Counted from the stretch's first letter, positions 8,149 through 16,279 are shown. The stretch is DNA of 64,000 nt from Candidatus Omnitrophota bacterium (GCA_020632495.1 JACKFL010000005.1:1178001-1242000), one strand, 5' to 3'. Numbers and translations are program-made. The notes: generated by a model not told the origin, from the letters alone.

Positions 8149-9276
8149 ATGTTTAATCTCATCTATATACTGCTGCTTTTTCCCATTGTTTTTGTCTGGG
8201 CCCGGTTTCTATTCCTGGCGGCGGAGCCGCTGCTTTACGGAATAACGTGGCACATGGCGGTGACGGAATTCTTTTATCCCACGCTGGCCGTCACCACCTT
8301 TCTGTGTCTGTTGATCTTTTACGGCATCAAAAACCGACTGAGCGGATTCCGCACGGGCGGTATCTGGACGGCGGTGTTCTTTATCTTCAGCGGGCCGGGG
8401 ATGACGTTTCCCGTGCGCGGGCTGATCTGGGGCGATCTCGGTTACCTGATCGCCGAAATAGCGCACTCACCGCTGATGTGGCTGTGGATCGCCGACTTTG
8501 CGGCATTGATTTTTCTACTCAATCTGCCGGCGGTCAAACAGGCGTTCGCCGCGGACCGGGCGGGCGGCGGTACCGGACACGCGACCCGTTTCGCGAACAA
8601 AGTGTGTTTGATTTCCTATTGGCTGTTTATAGGCATGATGTTCCTGATTCGGGCGTTTTCCCACCAGCCGAACGCCAAGATGTGGATCTTGGTGATGGGC
8701 ATGTTCCTGGTGGCCGGCCTGCTGAGCGGCGGCTGGTTGGCGGCAGGGAGCTGGGATGTGACCGCGTTTCCCGTCCTCGAACGGGTTGTGCTGTTCTTTA
8801 TTTTGCTGATGCTCATCATGGCCTGGTCGATGACGACGCTCCAGAACGCCGCCGGAGGGCAGCATATCCGGCCGAATTTGTATTTTATGTTCATGGCGGC
8901 GGGCCTGCAATCGGGGGTCGTTGCGTCGTATTTCGACATCGTGAAAGAACAGGGGCGTGACCTGAAAGCCCTCCTGCGTTATTGCGGTATCGGCATGATC
9001 TTCGTGGCCCTGTTTCTTATCCTTCAACATTTCGATCATCTGGAGTACAGAGACTTGTCGGGAATCAGCGCGTACGACGCGCCGGCCAGAATGCGGTATC
9101 TTCCGTTCGGGAAATGGTTCGACGGGGGGACCCAGCAGTTCGGCGGGTGGGGCGCGACCTTTCTGGCACTGCCCTATTTTTGTGGACACCTGGCGTATGC
9201 CTTCACCATCGCTTTGACGCTGTATACCGGCCTGCGGTTTCGGCGCGGCAGGACGAAGCCAACCGCCGCCGGTTAA
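8149..9276 (+). CDS. Polytopic membrane protein, unknown family
   Basis: 375 residues from the ATG at 8149 (MFNLIYILLL). The start was chosen because the promoter at 8028-8057 lies over the longer alternatives. About ten hydrophobic segments are visible, for example FNLIYILLLFPIVFVWARF, VVLFFILLMLIMAWSM and GIGMIFVALFLILQHF. Loops are short, apart from a charged one near AADRAGGGTGHATR and a final arginine-rich tail. I do not recognise the family. There are no transporter signature motifs or conserved acidic clusters that would suggest a substrate. Confidence 0.7.
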   Translation: MFNLIYILLLFPIVFVWARFLFLAAEPLLYGITWHMAVTEFFYPTLAVTTFLCLLIFYGIKNRLSGFRTGGIWTAVFFIFSGPGMTFPVRGLIWGDLGYLIAEIAHSPLMWLWIADFAALIFLLNLPAVKQAFAADRAGGGTGHATRFANKVCLISYWLFIGMMFLIRAFSHQPNAKMWILVMGMFLVAGLLSGGWLAAGSWDVTAFPVLERVVLFFILLMLIMAWSMTTLQNAAGGQHIRPNLYFMFMAAGLQSGVVASYFDIVKEQGRDLKALLRYCGIGMIFVALFLILQHFDHLEYRDLSGISAYDAPARMRYLPFGKWFDGGTQQFGGWGATFLALPYFCGHLAYAFTIALTLYTGLRFRRGRTKPTAAG

Positions 9277-9317
9277 ACCCGTGCCGCCGTGCTTGTTACG
9301 GAGGCGTAAAACATCTA

Positions 9318-9346
9318 TTTCCAAAAATACGGTGACTTTGTATAAT
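9318..9346 (+). promoter_or_regulatory. Promoter for the 48-residue charged protein and SDR genes
   Basis: TTTCCA (9318-9323), 17 bases, perfect TATAAT (9341-9346). Just after it is the perfect palindrome GTTCGGCCGAAC (9352-9363). This palindrome sits at the predicted transcription start and could be an operator or the first hairpin of the 90-base leader. Confidence 0.5.
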
Positions 9347-9439
9347 CAGTCGTTCGGCCGAACCTGCCACCCGCACGGTCCGGGGGGCAGCGGTTGAAGA
9401 TTAATCCGTGTAATTTGTCAATGATATGGAGGAAAGACA

Positions 9440-9586
9440 ATGAGTGAATCGGAAGAAGAAAAGCGTCAGCGTAAGTTACGGCGCGACCGTGAACACAAAT
9501 TTGACGAAGACGAAGATGAGGAGTACGAGGACAAACCACCGCGCGGCCGGCGCGAAAAGCGTCCGCGCGATGACGCCGAAGACTAA
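9440..9586 (+). CDS. 48-residue highly charged protein
   Basis: ATG at 9440 with GGAGG nine bases upstream; TAA at 9584-9586. The product is almost wholly Lys, Arg, Asp and Glu, with an acidic middle (FDEDEDEEYEDK) between basic flanks (RQRKLRRDREHK and RGRREKRPRD). It has no hydrophobic core and is probably disordered. The strong ribosome site, promoter and clean reading frame support a real gene. It probably shares a transcript with the SDR gene 14 bases downstream. Function unknown; nucleic-acid binding is possible from composition only. Confidence 0.6.
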   Translation: MSESEEEKRQRKLRRDREHKFDEDEDEEYEDKPPRGRREKRPRDDAED

Positions 9587-9600
9587 TTCAAGGGCCGATC

Positions 9601-10260
9601 ATGAAAATACTCATTACAGGCGCCAACCGCGGGATCGGGCTGGAGTTAACGCGGCAGCTCAAGGCCGGCGGGCATGAGGTCTTTGCGGCGTGCCGGCAGT
9701 CGTCGGCCGAACTGCATGAGACCGGTGCGCATATCCGGGAGGGGATCGATGTCGCCCGCGACGATGCGATCGGGCGGCTGCATCAGGCCCTGGACGGGGT
9801 GACGCTGGATCTGATCATCAATTGTGCCGGTGTACTGGAAGGGGTTTCGCTGGATAATCTGGACTTCGATTCCATCGTCAAGCAATTCCAGATTAACGCG
9901 GTCGGGCCGCTGCGGGTCATCAAGGGGATCGAACGCTGTATCGTCGACGGCGGAAAGGTGGCCATGATTACCAGCCGCATGGGATCGATCGCCGACAACA
10001 CCAGCGGCGGGTCGTACGGTTACCGCATGTCCAAGGCCGCACTCAATATCGCCTCGGTCTCACTGGCCCATGACTTGGCCCCGCGCAACATCGCGGTGGC
10101 CATCATCCACCCCGGTTACGTGCAGACCGAGATGACCGGTTTCCGCGGCAACCTTACCCCCGAGGAATCCGCGCGGGGGATCATCGAACGCATCGAAGAG
10201 CTGAACATGTCGAACAGCGGAACGTTTTGGCATCAGAGCGGTGAGGTGCTGCCGTGGTGA
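9601..10260 (+). CDS. Short-chain dehydrogenase/reductase (CsgA-like SDR)
   Basis: 219 residues, a compact classical SDR. The Rossmann motif TGANRGIG is at 6-13, NCAG at 74-77, S125 in ITS, and the catalytic pair Y141/K145 in YRMSK. It should be a cytosolic NAD(P)H-dependent oxidoreductase. The absence of the longer substrate lid resembles the small CsgA-type SDRs, and the substrate cannot be read from sequence. It lies 14 bases after the small charged gene, so co-transcription is likely. A hairpin repeat (10278-10384) follows the stop. Confidence 0.85.
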   Translation: MKILITGANRGIGLELTRQLKAGGHEVFAACRQSSAELHETGAHIREGIDVARDDAIGRLHQALDGVTLDLIINCAGVLEGVSLDNLDFDSIVKQFQINAVGPLRVIKGIERCIVDGGKVAMITSRMGSIADNTSGGSYGYRMSKAALNIASVSLAHDLAPRNIAVAIIHPGYVQTEMTGFRGNLTPEESARGIIERIEELNMSNSGTFWHQSGEVLPW

Positions 10261-10277
10261 GCCAGAGTAGCTTTTGG

Positions 10278-10384
10278 GTGCTGTGTGATGAGTGATGTGT
10301 GCTGGGTGATGGGCCGATCCAACACGGAAACCACTCTCTGTGCCATTCGATTATCACTCAACACCCTGCACGCATCACGCATAG
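10278..10384. repeat. GTGATGAGTGATG-word hairpin repeat, copy 1
   Basis: The left arm (10278-10312) is built of reiterated GTGATGAGTGATG/GTGCTGGGTGATG words. The right arm (10350-10384) has their reverse complement (ATCACTCAACACCC, GCACGCATCACGCA). About 35 unrelated bases lie between. It fills the gap after the SDR gene. Copies 2 and 3 are at 17227 and 19715. Confidence 0.7.
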
Positions 10385-10409
10385 TTCCTTTTATAACTAC
10401 GGGGTCGAG

Positions 10410-10889
10410 ATGAAACGGCTCGCCTCCGTTTCGACCAATCCATCCAAATTCTGCGGTTGCCGTGCACGCCGGCTGGTACTGATCGGGACGGCAGCACTTA
10501 TGCTCGGGTACGGGCAACCCGCCTCTGCCGCCGATGTGGCCGGCTATTCGATTATGGGTTTTCCGGTGGACGGGGCCTATCCGTTTGCCGTGGTCCACGT
10601 CTCCAGCAATCTGCAGACCATGGCCAACGGATTCTTTCAACTGGCCATCCGGGTGAAAGTCAACGAGCCGTACGAGGTGGGGGTCGAAGATGTCCTGCTA
10701 CGGGATGAAGACCGCAACTCGCCTTTGGCTTATTCCCTGAACCGGGAGGACGGGTCCGGGGCGATGGTCCTGCGCATGAGCGGCGCGCGCCATTTTCAGG
10801 AAGGACAGCAACTGCTGATCCGCTTTATTGTCAATGGCGAACCCCGCACCGTTACGGTGGGGCTGCTGGTGCAGAAGATCTTCATGTAG
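10410..10889 (+). CDS. Exported protein of unknown function
   Basis: Start taken at the ATG on 10410 (MKRLASV); the longer open frame to 10299 runs through a hairpin repeat. 159 residues with a signal peptide of about 40 residues that has a long basic n-region (CGCRARRLVLIGTAALMLGY, cleavage near ASA-AD). The mature part of about 120 residues looks beta-rich (YPFAVVHVSSNL, LLIRFIVNGEPRTVTVGLLV) and ends at IFM. I do not recognise the family. It has no neighbours on the same transcript. Confidence 0.6.
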   Translation: MKRLASVSTNPSKFCGCRARRLVLIGTAALMLGYGQPASAADVAGYSIMGFPVDGAYPFAVVHVSSNLQTMANGFFQLAIRVKVNEPYEVGVEDVLLRDEDRNSPLAYSLNREDGSGAMVLRMSGARHFQEGQQLLIRFIVNGEPRTVTVGLLVQKIFM

Positions 10890-10896
10890 CGTGAAA

Positions 10897-11057
10897 GCAG
10901 CGGTGAGCGTTCAGCGGCCAGAGACCAGTAAGGGTTTAGTGGATAGAGGGGAGTGGGATGAGGGATGAGTTTTTTGTCGATCTCTAACCGCTAATCCCTA
11001 AACCCGTAATGGTACTTCCTGAATTCTCGCCGCTAAACGCTGTCCGCTAACCGCTGA
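10897..11057. repeat. AGCGG-word hairpin repeat, copy 1
   Basis: The left side has AGCAGCGGTGAGCGTTCAGCGG then GGGTTTAGTGGATAG. The right side has TCTAACCGCTAATCCCTAAA, then the core GGTACTTCCTGAATTCTC, then GCCGCTAAACGCTGTCCGCT. Both pairs of arms are mutually complementary, giving a branched or double-stemmed imperfect hairpin. Further copies are at 14365, 39552 and 42101. Confidence 0.7.
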
Positions 11058-11185
11058 CAAGCCGCCATCCGCACGCCTGCCCGCCGCTTAACAAAATTTT
11101 GACATTTCTTTTACCCTCCCGTGACAACTCCCCGGACAAAGGGTGCTAGCCTTAAAGCAAGGTAACCCTGAACCAAGGAGGAGTC

Positions 11186-11794
11186 ATGAAGCAGACAATC
11201 ATCATTACCATCGCCCTGATTTTCGGGGGGGCGGTCTTCACCATCAGCCAGCTGCAGGCCCGCGAAGAGGTCCTCCAGCAGACGCGGATCCGGGAGGCCG
11301 GGGAGTACCTGGCCCGGCAGATCAGTGACGGGGAACGCCGTGATAATCCGTTGATCGATTATCCGGGATTTATCGAGTTGGGCGAAGAGGTCTACGCCTA
11401 CCGGGACAAGCGCCGGGTCAGCGTGGATGAGTTTATGCGCATGGCCAAGGAACCCGGCACGATCATCCTCGACACACGCTCCAAGGCCAAGTACGACATG
11501 CTGCATGTCGCCGGGGCCATACACCTCAACTTCTCCGACTTTACGGCCGCATCCCTCGCCGAGGTCATTCCCTCCAAAGACACGCGTATCCTGATCTACT
11601 GTAATAATAATTTTTTCGCGGACCAGGCGCCGCGCGGATCGGTCAGCCGGGAGGCCTTTCCCAGCAAAAGCGCGCCGCTGGCCCTGAACATCCCGACGTT
11701 CATCAATCTGTACGGCTACGGTTACCAGAATATCTATGAATTGAAACCCGCCGTGAATCCGCAGAACACGGCTCTGCGCCTTGAGGCGTCATGA
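11186..11794 (+). CDS. Membrane-anchored or exported rhodanese-domain protein
   Basis: 202 residues with a strong AAGGAGG ribosome site. Residues 1-24 are a signal peptide or membrane anchor (MKQTIIITIALIFGGAVFTI). Residues about 80-185 form a rhodanese fold: FMRMAKEPGTIILDTRSKAK, VAGAIHLNFSDFT, then the active-site loop ILIYCNNN with the expected cysteine. Rhodaneses carry a persulfide or phosphate-type group on this cysteine; periplasmic ones often act in sulfur or redox handling. The stop overlaps the next start (ATGA), making it the first gene of an operon that leads into a sensor kinase. A signalling link is possible but only inferred. Confidence 0.8.
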   Translation: MKQTIIITIALIFGGAVFTISQLQAREEVLQQTRIREAGEYLARQISDGERRDNPLIDYPGFIELGEEVYAYRDKRRVSVDEFMRMAKEPGTIILDTRSKAKYDMLHVAGAIHLNFSDFTAASLAEVIPSKDTRILIYCNNNFFADQAPRGSVSREAFPSKSAPLALNIPTFINLYGYGYQNIYELKPAVNPQNTALRLEAS

Positions 11795-11976
11795 TGAGGA
11801 GCGTTCACCTGGGGACACCCGGTCTGTCCGAAGAGGAGTGGTCCTGGTTCGAGGGTTCGGTCACGGCTGACCAGCTGCGCCAGTTTCCCGTATGGCAGCG
11901 CCGCCGCCGGCGGCAGCATATTGCCGTTACGATCGGATTCACGATTTGGTTCTATTTATGGACTTTTCCTCTATAA
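11791..11976 (+). CDS. 61-residue single-span membrane protein
   Basis: Starts inside the stop of the rhodanese gene (ATGA overlap at 11791). The N-terminal 40 residues are soluble and end in a run of arginines (WQRRRRRQH). One hydrophobic helix follows (IAVTIGFTIWFYLWTFP), and the chain ends right after it, so it is probably a tail-anchored protein with the N-terminus in the cytoplasm. Family unknown. Translational coupling with the rhodanese gene supports reality. A TATAAT hexamer at 11972-11977 overlaps its end and may help drive the kinase gene. Confidence 0.55.
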   Translation: MMRSVHLGTPGLSEEEWSWFEGSVTADQLRQFPVWQRRRRRQHIAVTIGFTIWFYLWTFPL

Positions 11977-12074
11977 TGGATTCCGGGGAGCGTTCCGGGG
12001 ACACGGACACCGCGGCGGTATGCCGGCCAAGCCCATGTCTGAGTCCCCGGCGCCCGCGTCCCCACAGTTTACCT

Positions 12075-13670
12075 ATGAATACGCCTTATCCTGCTTCAAA
12101 ATGGACCAAGCTTTTTTTCCTGGCCACGCTCATCCCGGCCACGATCCTGTGTTTTTTTGCCGTCGGGTCGCTGGAAAAAGAATCCGCCTATCTCGAGAAG
12201 GAATTCCGCACCCAGCTGCAGAACGAGATCCTCGCCGTCCACGCGCAGCTCAACCGCATCCTGATGGACACACATGATGATTTGGAGCGGGCGCTGACCT
12301 ACCCGAAGCTCGAGCGGACCACGGCGCAAAAACTGTACCGCCGGTATCCGGCCGTGGAGGTGGTTTATATGACCTCGCGCGAACGCAAGCTCACCTTTCC
12401 GCCGCCGGCCACCAAACAACCCAAGGAACAGGCCTTTCGGGAGTGGTTCCCCGCGATCATCAATGACACCTTCGCGATGCGGCCCTATGCCAAGAACTAT
12501 CGCCGCGATTTGGTCGACAAGGATACGATCGTCTTTTCCAATTTCGTGGCCGAGAACCGCAGCGGGATCATTCCGCTGGATATCAACGGGGAGCTCAAGC
12601 TCGTCTACTGGAAGTTCCGTGACGACGGCCGCGTTACCGGCTGTCTCATCAGCGATGATTGGCTGCGCAGGGAATTCGCCAAGGTGATCGTCAATCCCGT
12701 GACCGAAAACCGGCTGCTGACTATTCTCGACGGACAGGCCCGGCCGCTGAAACCGATCAAGGGCGAGGAGTACCGCGACTGGCGGCAGGTCTATCTTTCA
12801 AAGGAGATCAGCCGCACGCTGCCCAATTGGAAGATCGCGGCGTATCTGGTCAACACGAAGATGTTCGCCGAACGCGGCGGACGGATCCACCGCATCAGCT
12901 TGGCGATGGTCCTGGCCATGGGCCTGCTGATCGTCTTCGGCGGATTTCTGGTGATGCAGGCCCTGGTGCAGCGGGTCAACCTGGCCCAGCAGAAGGCCTC
13001 GTTCGCGGCCAAGGTCTCGCATGAGCTGAAGACACCGTTGACCTCGATCCGGCTGTTTTGCGAGATGCTGCTTAAACACGAGAACCCGCCCGCGGACAAG
13101 ACCCGGCGGTATCTGGGCCATATCCTTTTTGAGACCAAACGCTTGAGCAAACTGATTAACAATGTGCTGGATTTCACCGCGCTGGACAAGAAGAAGTACC
13201 GTTACGAGATGCAGGTCTTCGACGCCGCCGTGTTTCTGCGCGAATTGATCGACGCACAGACCGACCGGCTGCGGCTGGAGGGCTTCACCGTCGACGTCGA
13301 GATCGCCGCCGGGCAGATGCCGGTCAACGGCGATGAGGCGGCGCTGGCGCAGGCGGTCGTCAATATTCTGTCCAATGCCGAGAAGTATTCGCCGGCGGAA
13401 AAACACATCGCCGTTACGGCCCGCCGTGACGACCGCTGGGTCACGATCGACATCGCCGACCGCGGCGCCGGGGTCCCGCCACAGCTCAAGGAAAAGATCT
13501 TTGAGGAGTTTTACCGCGTCGACGAACGTCTCAGCGCCCGGCAGAGCGGGACCGGCCTGGGGTTGACCATCGCGCGCCGGATCGTGGAAGACCATAAAGG
13601 CAGGCTGACCTGCCATCCGCAGCAGCCGGGGACACTCTTTCGCATCGAGCTCCCGGCGCACAGGAGTTGA
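12075..13670 (+). CDS. Sensor histidine kinase
   Basis: 531 residues from the ATG at 12075; in-frame ATGs further upstream overlap the small membrane gene and are unlikely. Two membrane spans (about 12-32 and 273-297) enclose a periplasmic sensor of about 240 residues. The cytoplasmic part has the phospho-acceptor H316 in VSHELKTPLTS, the N box (NILSNAEKYS), G1 (DIADRGAGVP), an F box and G2 (GTGLGLTI). There is no obvious HAMP domain between TM2 and the H box. The partner response regulator begins four bases after its stop. The signal is unknown. No clear ribosome site precedes the ATG. Confidence 0.88.
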   Translation: MNTPYPASKWTKLFFLATLIPATILCFFAVGSLEKESAYLEKEFRTQLQNEILAVHAQLNRILMDTHDDLERALTYPKLERTTAQKLYRRYPAVEVVYMTSRERKLTFPPPATKQPKEQAFREWFPAIINDTFAMRPYAKNYRRDLVDKDTIVFSNFVAENRSGIIPLDINGELKLVYWKFRDDGRVTGCLISDDWLRREFAKVIVNPVTENRLLTILDGQARPLKPIKGEEYRDWRQVYLSKEISRTLPNWKIAAYLVNTKMFAERGGRIHRISLAMVLAMGLLIVFGGFLVMQALVQRVNLAQQKASFAAKVSHELKTPLTSIRLFCEMLLKHENPPADKTRRYLGHILFETKRLSKLINNVLDFTALDKKKYRYEMQVFDAAVFLRELIDAQTDRLRLEGFTVDVEIAAGQMPVNGDEAALAQAVVNILSNAEKYSPAEKHIAVTARRDDRWVTIDIADRGAGVPPQLKEKIFEEFYRVDERLSARQSGTGLGLTIARRIVEDHKGRLTCHPQQPGTLFRIELPAHRS

Positions 13671-13674
13671 CGAC

Positions 13675-14382
13675 GTGACTAAAAAGATCCTGATTGTGGA
13701 AGACGACGTTTCGATCCTGACCGGGATGACCGATCTGTTGACCGATGAGGGGTATGCCGTGTCCGCGGCGACCAGCGGCCCGGACGGCATCGCCGCGCAT
13801 CAGCACCATCCGGCGGACCTGATCATTCTTGATATCATGATCCCGGAAATCAACGGATACGAGGTGTGCAAACAAATCCGGGCCAAAGACCCGGCGGTGG
13901 GGATCATCATGCTGACCGCCAAGGACAAAGAGATCGACAAGGTCGTCGGCCTGCAGCTGGGCGCCGATGACTATCTTACCAAACCGTTCGGTATGAACGA
14001 ACTGCTGGCGCGCATCAACGCGGTCCTACGCCGCCGGGAAGTCATGACCGTCAAGCCGCGAAGCCGGGAGCCGATCGTCTTTGGCGAGGTGGTCATCGAT
14101 GTGGCGCGTATGACGGGGACGCGGGGTAAGAAGAAATTTGACGTGACCAAACGTGAGGTGTTGTTGCTGCAATTGTTCGCCGCGCGCGAAGGCGAGGTCC
14201 TCGACCGCGACGAGATCCTGCGCGACGTATGGGGCTACACCTACACCGGCACCACCCGAACCCTGGACCAGCACATTCTCAAGCTGCGGCAGAAGGTCGA
14301 GGCCAATCCCTCGCAGCCGGTTCATATCCTGACGGTGCACGGCAAGGGATACCGCTTTGTCAAATCAGCGGTCAGCGGCTAG
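13675..14382 (+). CDS. OmpR/PhoB-family response regulator
   Basis: 235 residues from a GTG at 13675 with AGGAG upstream. The receiver domain (about 3-118) has E9-D10-D11, phospho-acceptor D53 (ILDIMIP), MLTAKD and KPF. A winged-helix DNA-binding domain (about 135-232) ends with GKGYRF. It pairs with the kinase immediately upstream. The stop codon and last residues (SAVSG) lie inside the start of an AGCGG-word hairpin repeat, so the repeat seems to define the C-terminus. Confidence 0.9.
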   Translation: MTKKILIVEDDVSILTGMTDLLTDEGYAVSAATSGPDGIAAHQHHPADLIILDIMIPEINGYEVCKQIRAKDPAVGIIMLTAKDKEIDKVVGLQLGADDYLTKPFGMNELLARINAVLRRREVMTVKPRSREPIVFGEVVIDVARMTGTRGKKKFDVTKREVLLLQLFAAREGEVLDRDEILRDVWGYTYTGTTRTLDQHILKLRQKVEANPSQPVHILTVHGKGYRFVKSAVSG

Positions 14383-14519
14383 CGTTTAGAGGGGGGATTA
14401 GCGAATAGTAAGATAAGTGAAGGGGAAATTGAGCCGCGGTGGAGACTAATCGTTAAACCCTAATCCCCAAGTGGCACGTCCGAAAATCTGGCCGCTGGCC
14501 GCTAAACGCTATCCGCTGA
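14365..14519. repeat. AGCGG-word hairpin repeat, copy 2
   Basis: Begins inside the response regulator gene (TCAGCGGTCAGCGGCTAGCG) and ends with GGCCGCTAAACGCTATCCGC. Inner arms GGGGGATTAGCG and CGTTAAACCCTAATCCCC pair with each other. The core GGCACGTCCGAAAATCTGGCC corresponds in position to GGTACTTCCTGAATTCTCGCC in copy 1. It supplies the last codons and the TAG stop of the response regulator. Confidence 0.7.
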
Positions 14520-14540
14520 GAATAAGCGGTAAGCTCAAGG

Positions 14541-14568
14541 TTGCTCAGGCGTCCAGATATGCTAAAAT
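14541..14568 (+). promoter_or_regulatory. Extended -10 promoter for the pilin-like gene
   Basis: TTGCTC (14541-14546), 16 bases, TGcTAAAAT with the -10 hexamer at 14563-14568. The leader to the ATG at 14596 would be about 20 bases and lacks a clear Shine-Dalgarno. Confidence 0.5.
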
Positions 14569-14595
14569 ATAGGAAATATCGGAAATTCCCGGACT

Positions 14596-14847
14596 ATGAA
14601 AATCGCTTCCCGCCAACAGGGTTTCACCATTATCGGTATGCTGATCGCCGCGGCGATCGTTTGTATCCTGGTTTGGCTGTGCTTCCAGGAGCGTGATCAG
14701 GTGCCGACCGGATCAACACAGCAAATGATCAAGGAGGCCGGGATTGACACGCGGACTCACAAGAGCACGTTGGACAGCACCAAGAAGCTGATCGGTGAAA
14801 TAGAGACAAAGGGTCCGGATATCGGAAAAATTATGGACCAGTACTAA
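14596..14847 (+). CDS. Small type IV pilin-like protein without the +5 glutamate
   Basis: 83 residues. The N-terminus has the form of a type IV prepilin: short basic leader, then QQGFTIIGMLIAAAIVCIL. A glycine precedes a Phe-Thr-Ile-Ile start and a hydrophobic helix. Position +5 after the processing site, nearly always Glu in pilins, is Gly here. The soluble part is only about 50 residues and helical, with no C-terminal disulfide. It could be a minor pseudopilin or an unrelated single-span protein. It probably shares a transcript with the gene 33 bases downstream. Confidence 0.55.
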   Translation: MKIASRQQGFTIIGMLIAAAIVCILVWLCFQERDQVPTGSTQQMIKEAGIDTRTHKSTLDSTKKLIGEIETKGPDIGKIMDQY

Positions 14848-14880
14848 TTTCGTCAAGACCTCAACCCGCGACGGAGAATC

Positions 14881-15219
14881 ATGGACAAAGCCTCTTACAT
14901 CGTTATTTTTCTGCTGCTGTTGCTCGGCGTGTTTTATCTCGGTCAGCAGAAACAACAGGCGCAGGACATCACGAGTTTTACTCAGGAATTTGAGGTCTAC
15001 AAGACGGAAAAAAGGAAGGAACGCGATGCCAAGGTCGCGTCGCCGGAACAAAAAGAAGCCGAACTCGTCCGCTTGGGTTGGCAACTGCTTGACCAGGGTC
15101 AGTACCGCCAGGCCCTGGTAACCGCCCGCAAAATCCTCGTCATGGACCCTGAGTCGGCCGAAGGCAAGTCGATCGAGAGCGTGGCCCTCTCGGCGATGAA
15201 CCGCGACAATACTCCCTAA
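14881..15219 (+). CDS. Membrane-anchored TPR-like protein
   Basis: 112 residues. One N-terminal span (ASYIVIFLLLLLGVFYLG) is followed by a charged helical linker and a TPR-like helix pair (ELVRLGWQLLDQGQYRQALV, ARKILVMDPESAEGKSI). The orientation suggests a membrane-tethered adaptor for protein contacts. No family is recognised beyond the TPR-like pattern. It lies 33 bases after the pilin-like gene. Confidence 0.6.
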   Translation: MDKASYIVIFLLLLLGVFYLGQQKQQAQDITSFTQEFEVYKTEKRKERDAKVASPEQKEAELVRLGWQLLDQGQYRQALVTARKILVMDPESAEGKSIESVALSAMNRDNTP

Positions 15220-15280
15220 CCGGTCCGTCCGCCATCCGGTCGCCGGATCTCAAAATCTCACCTTCATCAAGGAGCGCTTC

Positions 15281-15763
15281 ATGGGATCTCTCGGACTCTA
15301 TAATCTGCGCCAGGAGTACCCGGGCAAGTCAGACGAAGAAATCGCCCGGCTGCTCGCCGACAAATACGGCTATGTGGCTGTTGTGCGCTACAAGAACAGT
15401 CCGGATTCGGTGGATTTCACCAATCTCGGCTGTTGTGGTACCCAGGACAAGCTCGACGGTTACTTCAGCAGCCCGTACTGCCACCACACCGAGATCGTCT
15501 ATGACGGTCGGCGGCAATCGCTGTTCATTACCGAGGCGCTGGTCCGGCAGGCCAAGTGCGATCTCTGTCATAAACCCACCACCGAGGCCTCCTTGACGCT
15601 GCTGGGCGGCGATGATTATTATGTGTGTTCCTGCGGCCGTTTCTTTTGCGACCGCTGCTACCTCACGCGGCTGCCATTGACCGATCCGTCCGGCGGTTAC
15701 GGTATGTGCCCGGAGTGCCGCAAGGAAGTCAAGCGGGCCGTGGTGGGCGTGTATGTTTCTTGA
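15281..15763 (+). CDS. Cys-rich zinc-ribbon-like cytosolic protein, unknown
   Basis: 160 residues without a signal peptide. The C-terminal half has CDLCHKP, CSCGRFFCDRCY and CPEC, four closely spaced cysteine pairs that could bind two zinc ions in a cross-brace (RING- or B-box-like) or double ribbon arrangement. The N-terminal half has NLGCCGTQD and YCHHTEIV, which add further Cys/His residues. I recognise no named family. An AAGGAG ribosome site precedes the ATG. Confidence 0.6.
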   Translation: MGSLGLYNLRQEYPGKSDEEIARLLADKYGYVAVVRYKNSPDSVDFTNLGCCGTQDKLDGYFSSPYCHHTEIVYDGRRQSLFITEALVRQAKCDLCHKPTTEASLTLLGGDDYYVCSCGRFFCDRCYLTRLPLTDPSGGYGMCPECRKEVKRAVVGVYVS

Positions 15764-15799
15764 CGCTGTCCGCTGAATTCGTCTCATCTCAAGGACACC

Positions 15800-16267
15800 A
15801 TGAGCTTCAATCTGCACATTACCAGGGCCGACCATTGGTCTGAAAACCGCGGCAGGGAAATTTCCCGGGAAGAGTGGAAGGCCTGTGTCGCCAAGGACCC
15901 CGATCTCGCCGCCTTTCCGGAAATGGGAGAGGGATTCTACCGGTGGACAGGCCCGGGCCGTCAAGCCTCCGCTGGCGAAGCGTGGCTGGGTTATCGGGAG
16001 GGAAACATTTACACAACCTATCCCGACAAAGACCTTTATCTGAAAATGCTCAGTCTCGCCCGTGATCTGCGCGCCCGTCTGCAGGGTGATGACGGCGAGA
16101 TTTATGTCCAGCCCGACGAGTACCCCGGCGCGGATATGCGCCCCGCCGCCGATACCCCGCCCGAAAAAATCCCCTTCGTACGGAAATACCGCAACGCCCA
16201 CTGGATCGAGGTGGTCATCATCTTTATTGTCTTTTTGCTGATGTTTATCTGGCGGATGTGGGGATGA
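15800..16267 (+). CDS. Tail-anchored protein of unknown function
   Basis: 155 residues. A soluble N-terminal domain (ITRADHWSENRGREISREEW, GNIYTTYPDKDLYLKML) is followed by a single C-terminal span (IEVVIIFIVFLLMFIWRMW) ending two residues before the stop. The pattern of the first 25 residues recurs in uncharacterised bacterial proteins that I cannot name with confidence. It is probably anchored in the inner membrane facing the cytoplasm. Its stop is 13 bases from that of the convergent gene at 16280. Confidence 0.6.
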   Translation: MSFNLHITRADHWSENRGREISREEWKACVAKDPDLAAFPEMGEGFYRWTGPGRQASAGEAWLGYREGNIYTTYPDKDLYLKMLSLARDLRARLQGDDGEIYVQPDEYPGADMRPAADTPPEKIPFVRKYRNAHWIEVVIIFIVFLLMFIWRMWG

Positions 16268-16279
16268 GAGGAGGGCGGT

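Noticed and set aside
11099..11127. TTGACA-based promoter for the rhodanese operon
   Set aside because: A TTGACA is present at 11099, but the hexamer at the right distance (TGACAA) is a poor -10 and no better one fits the spacing.
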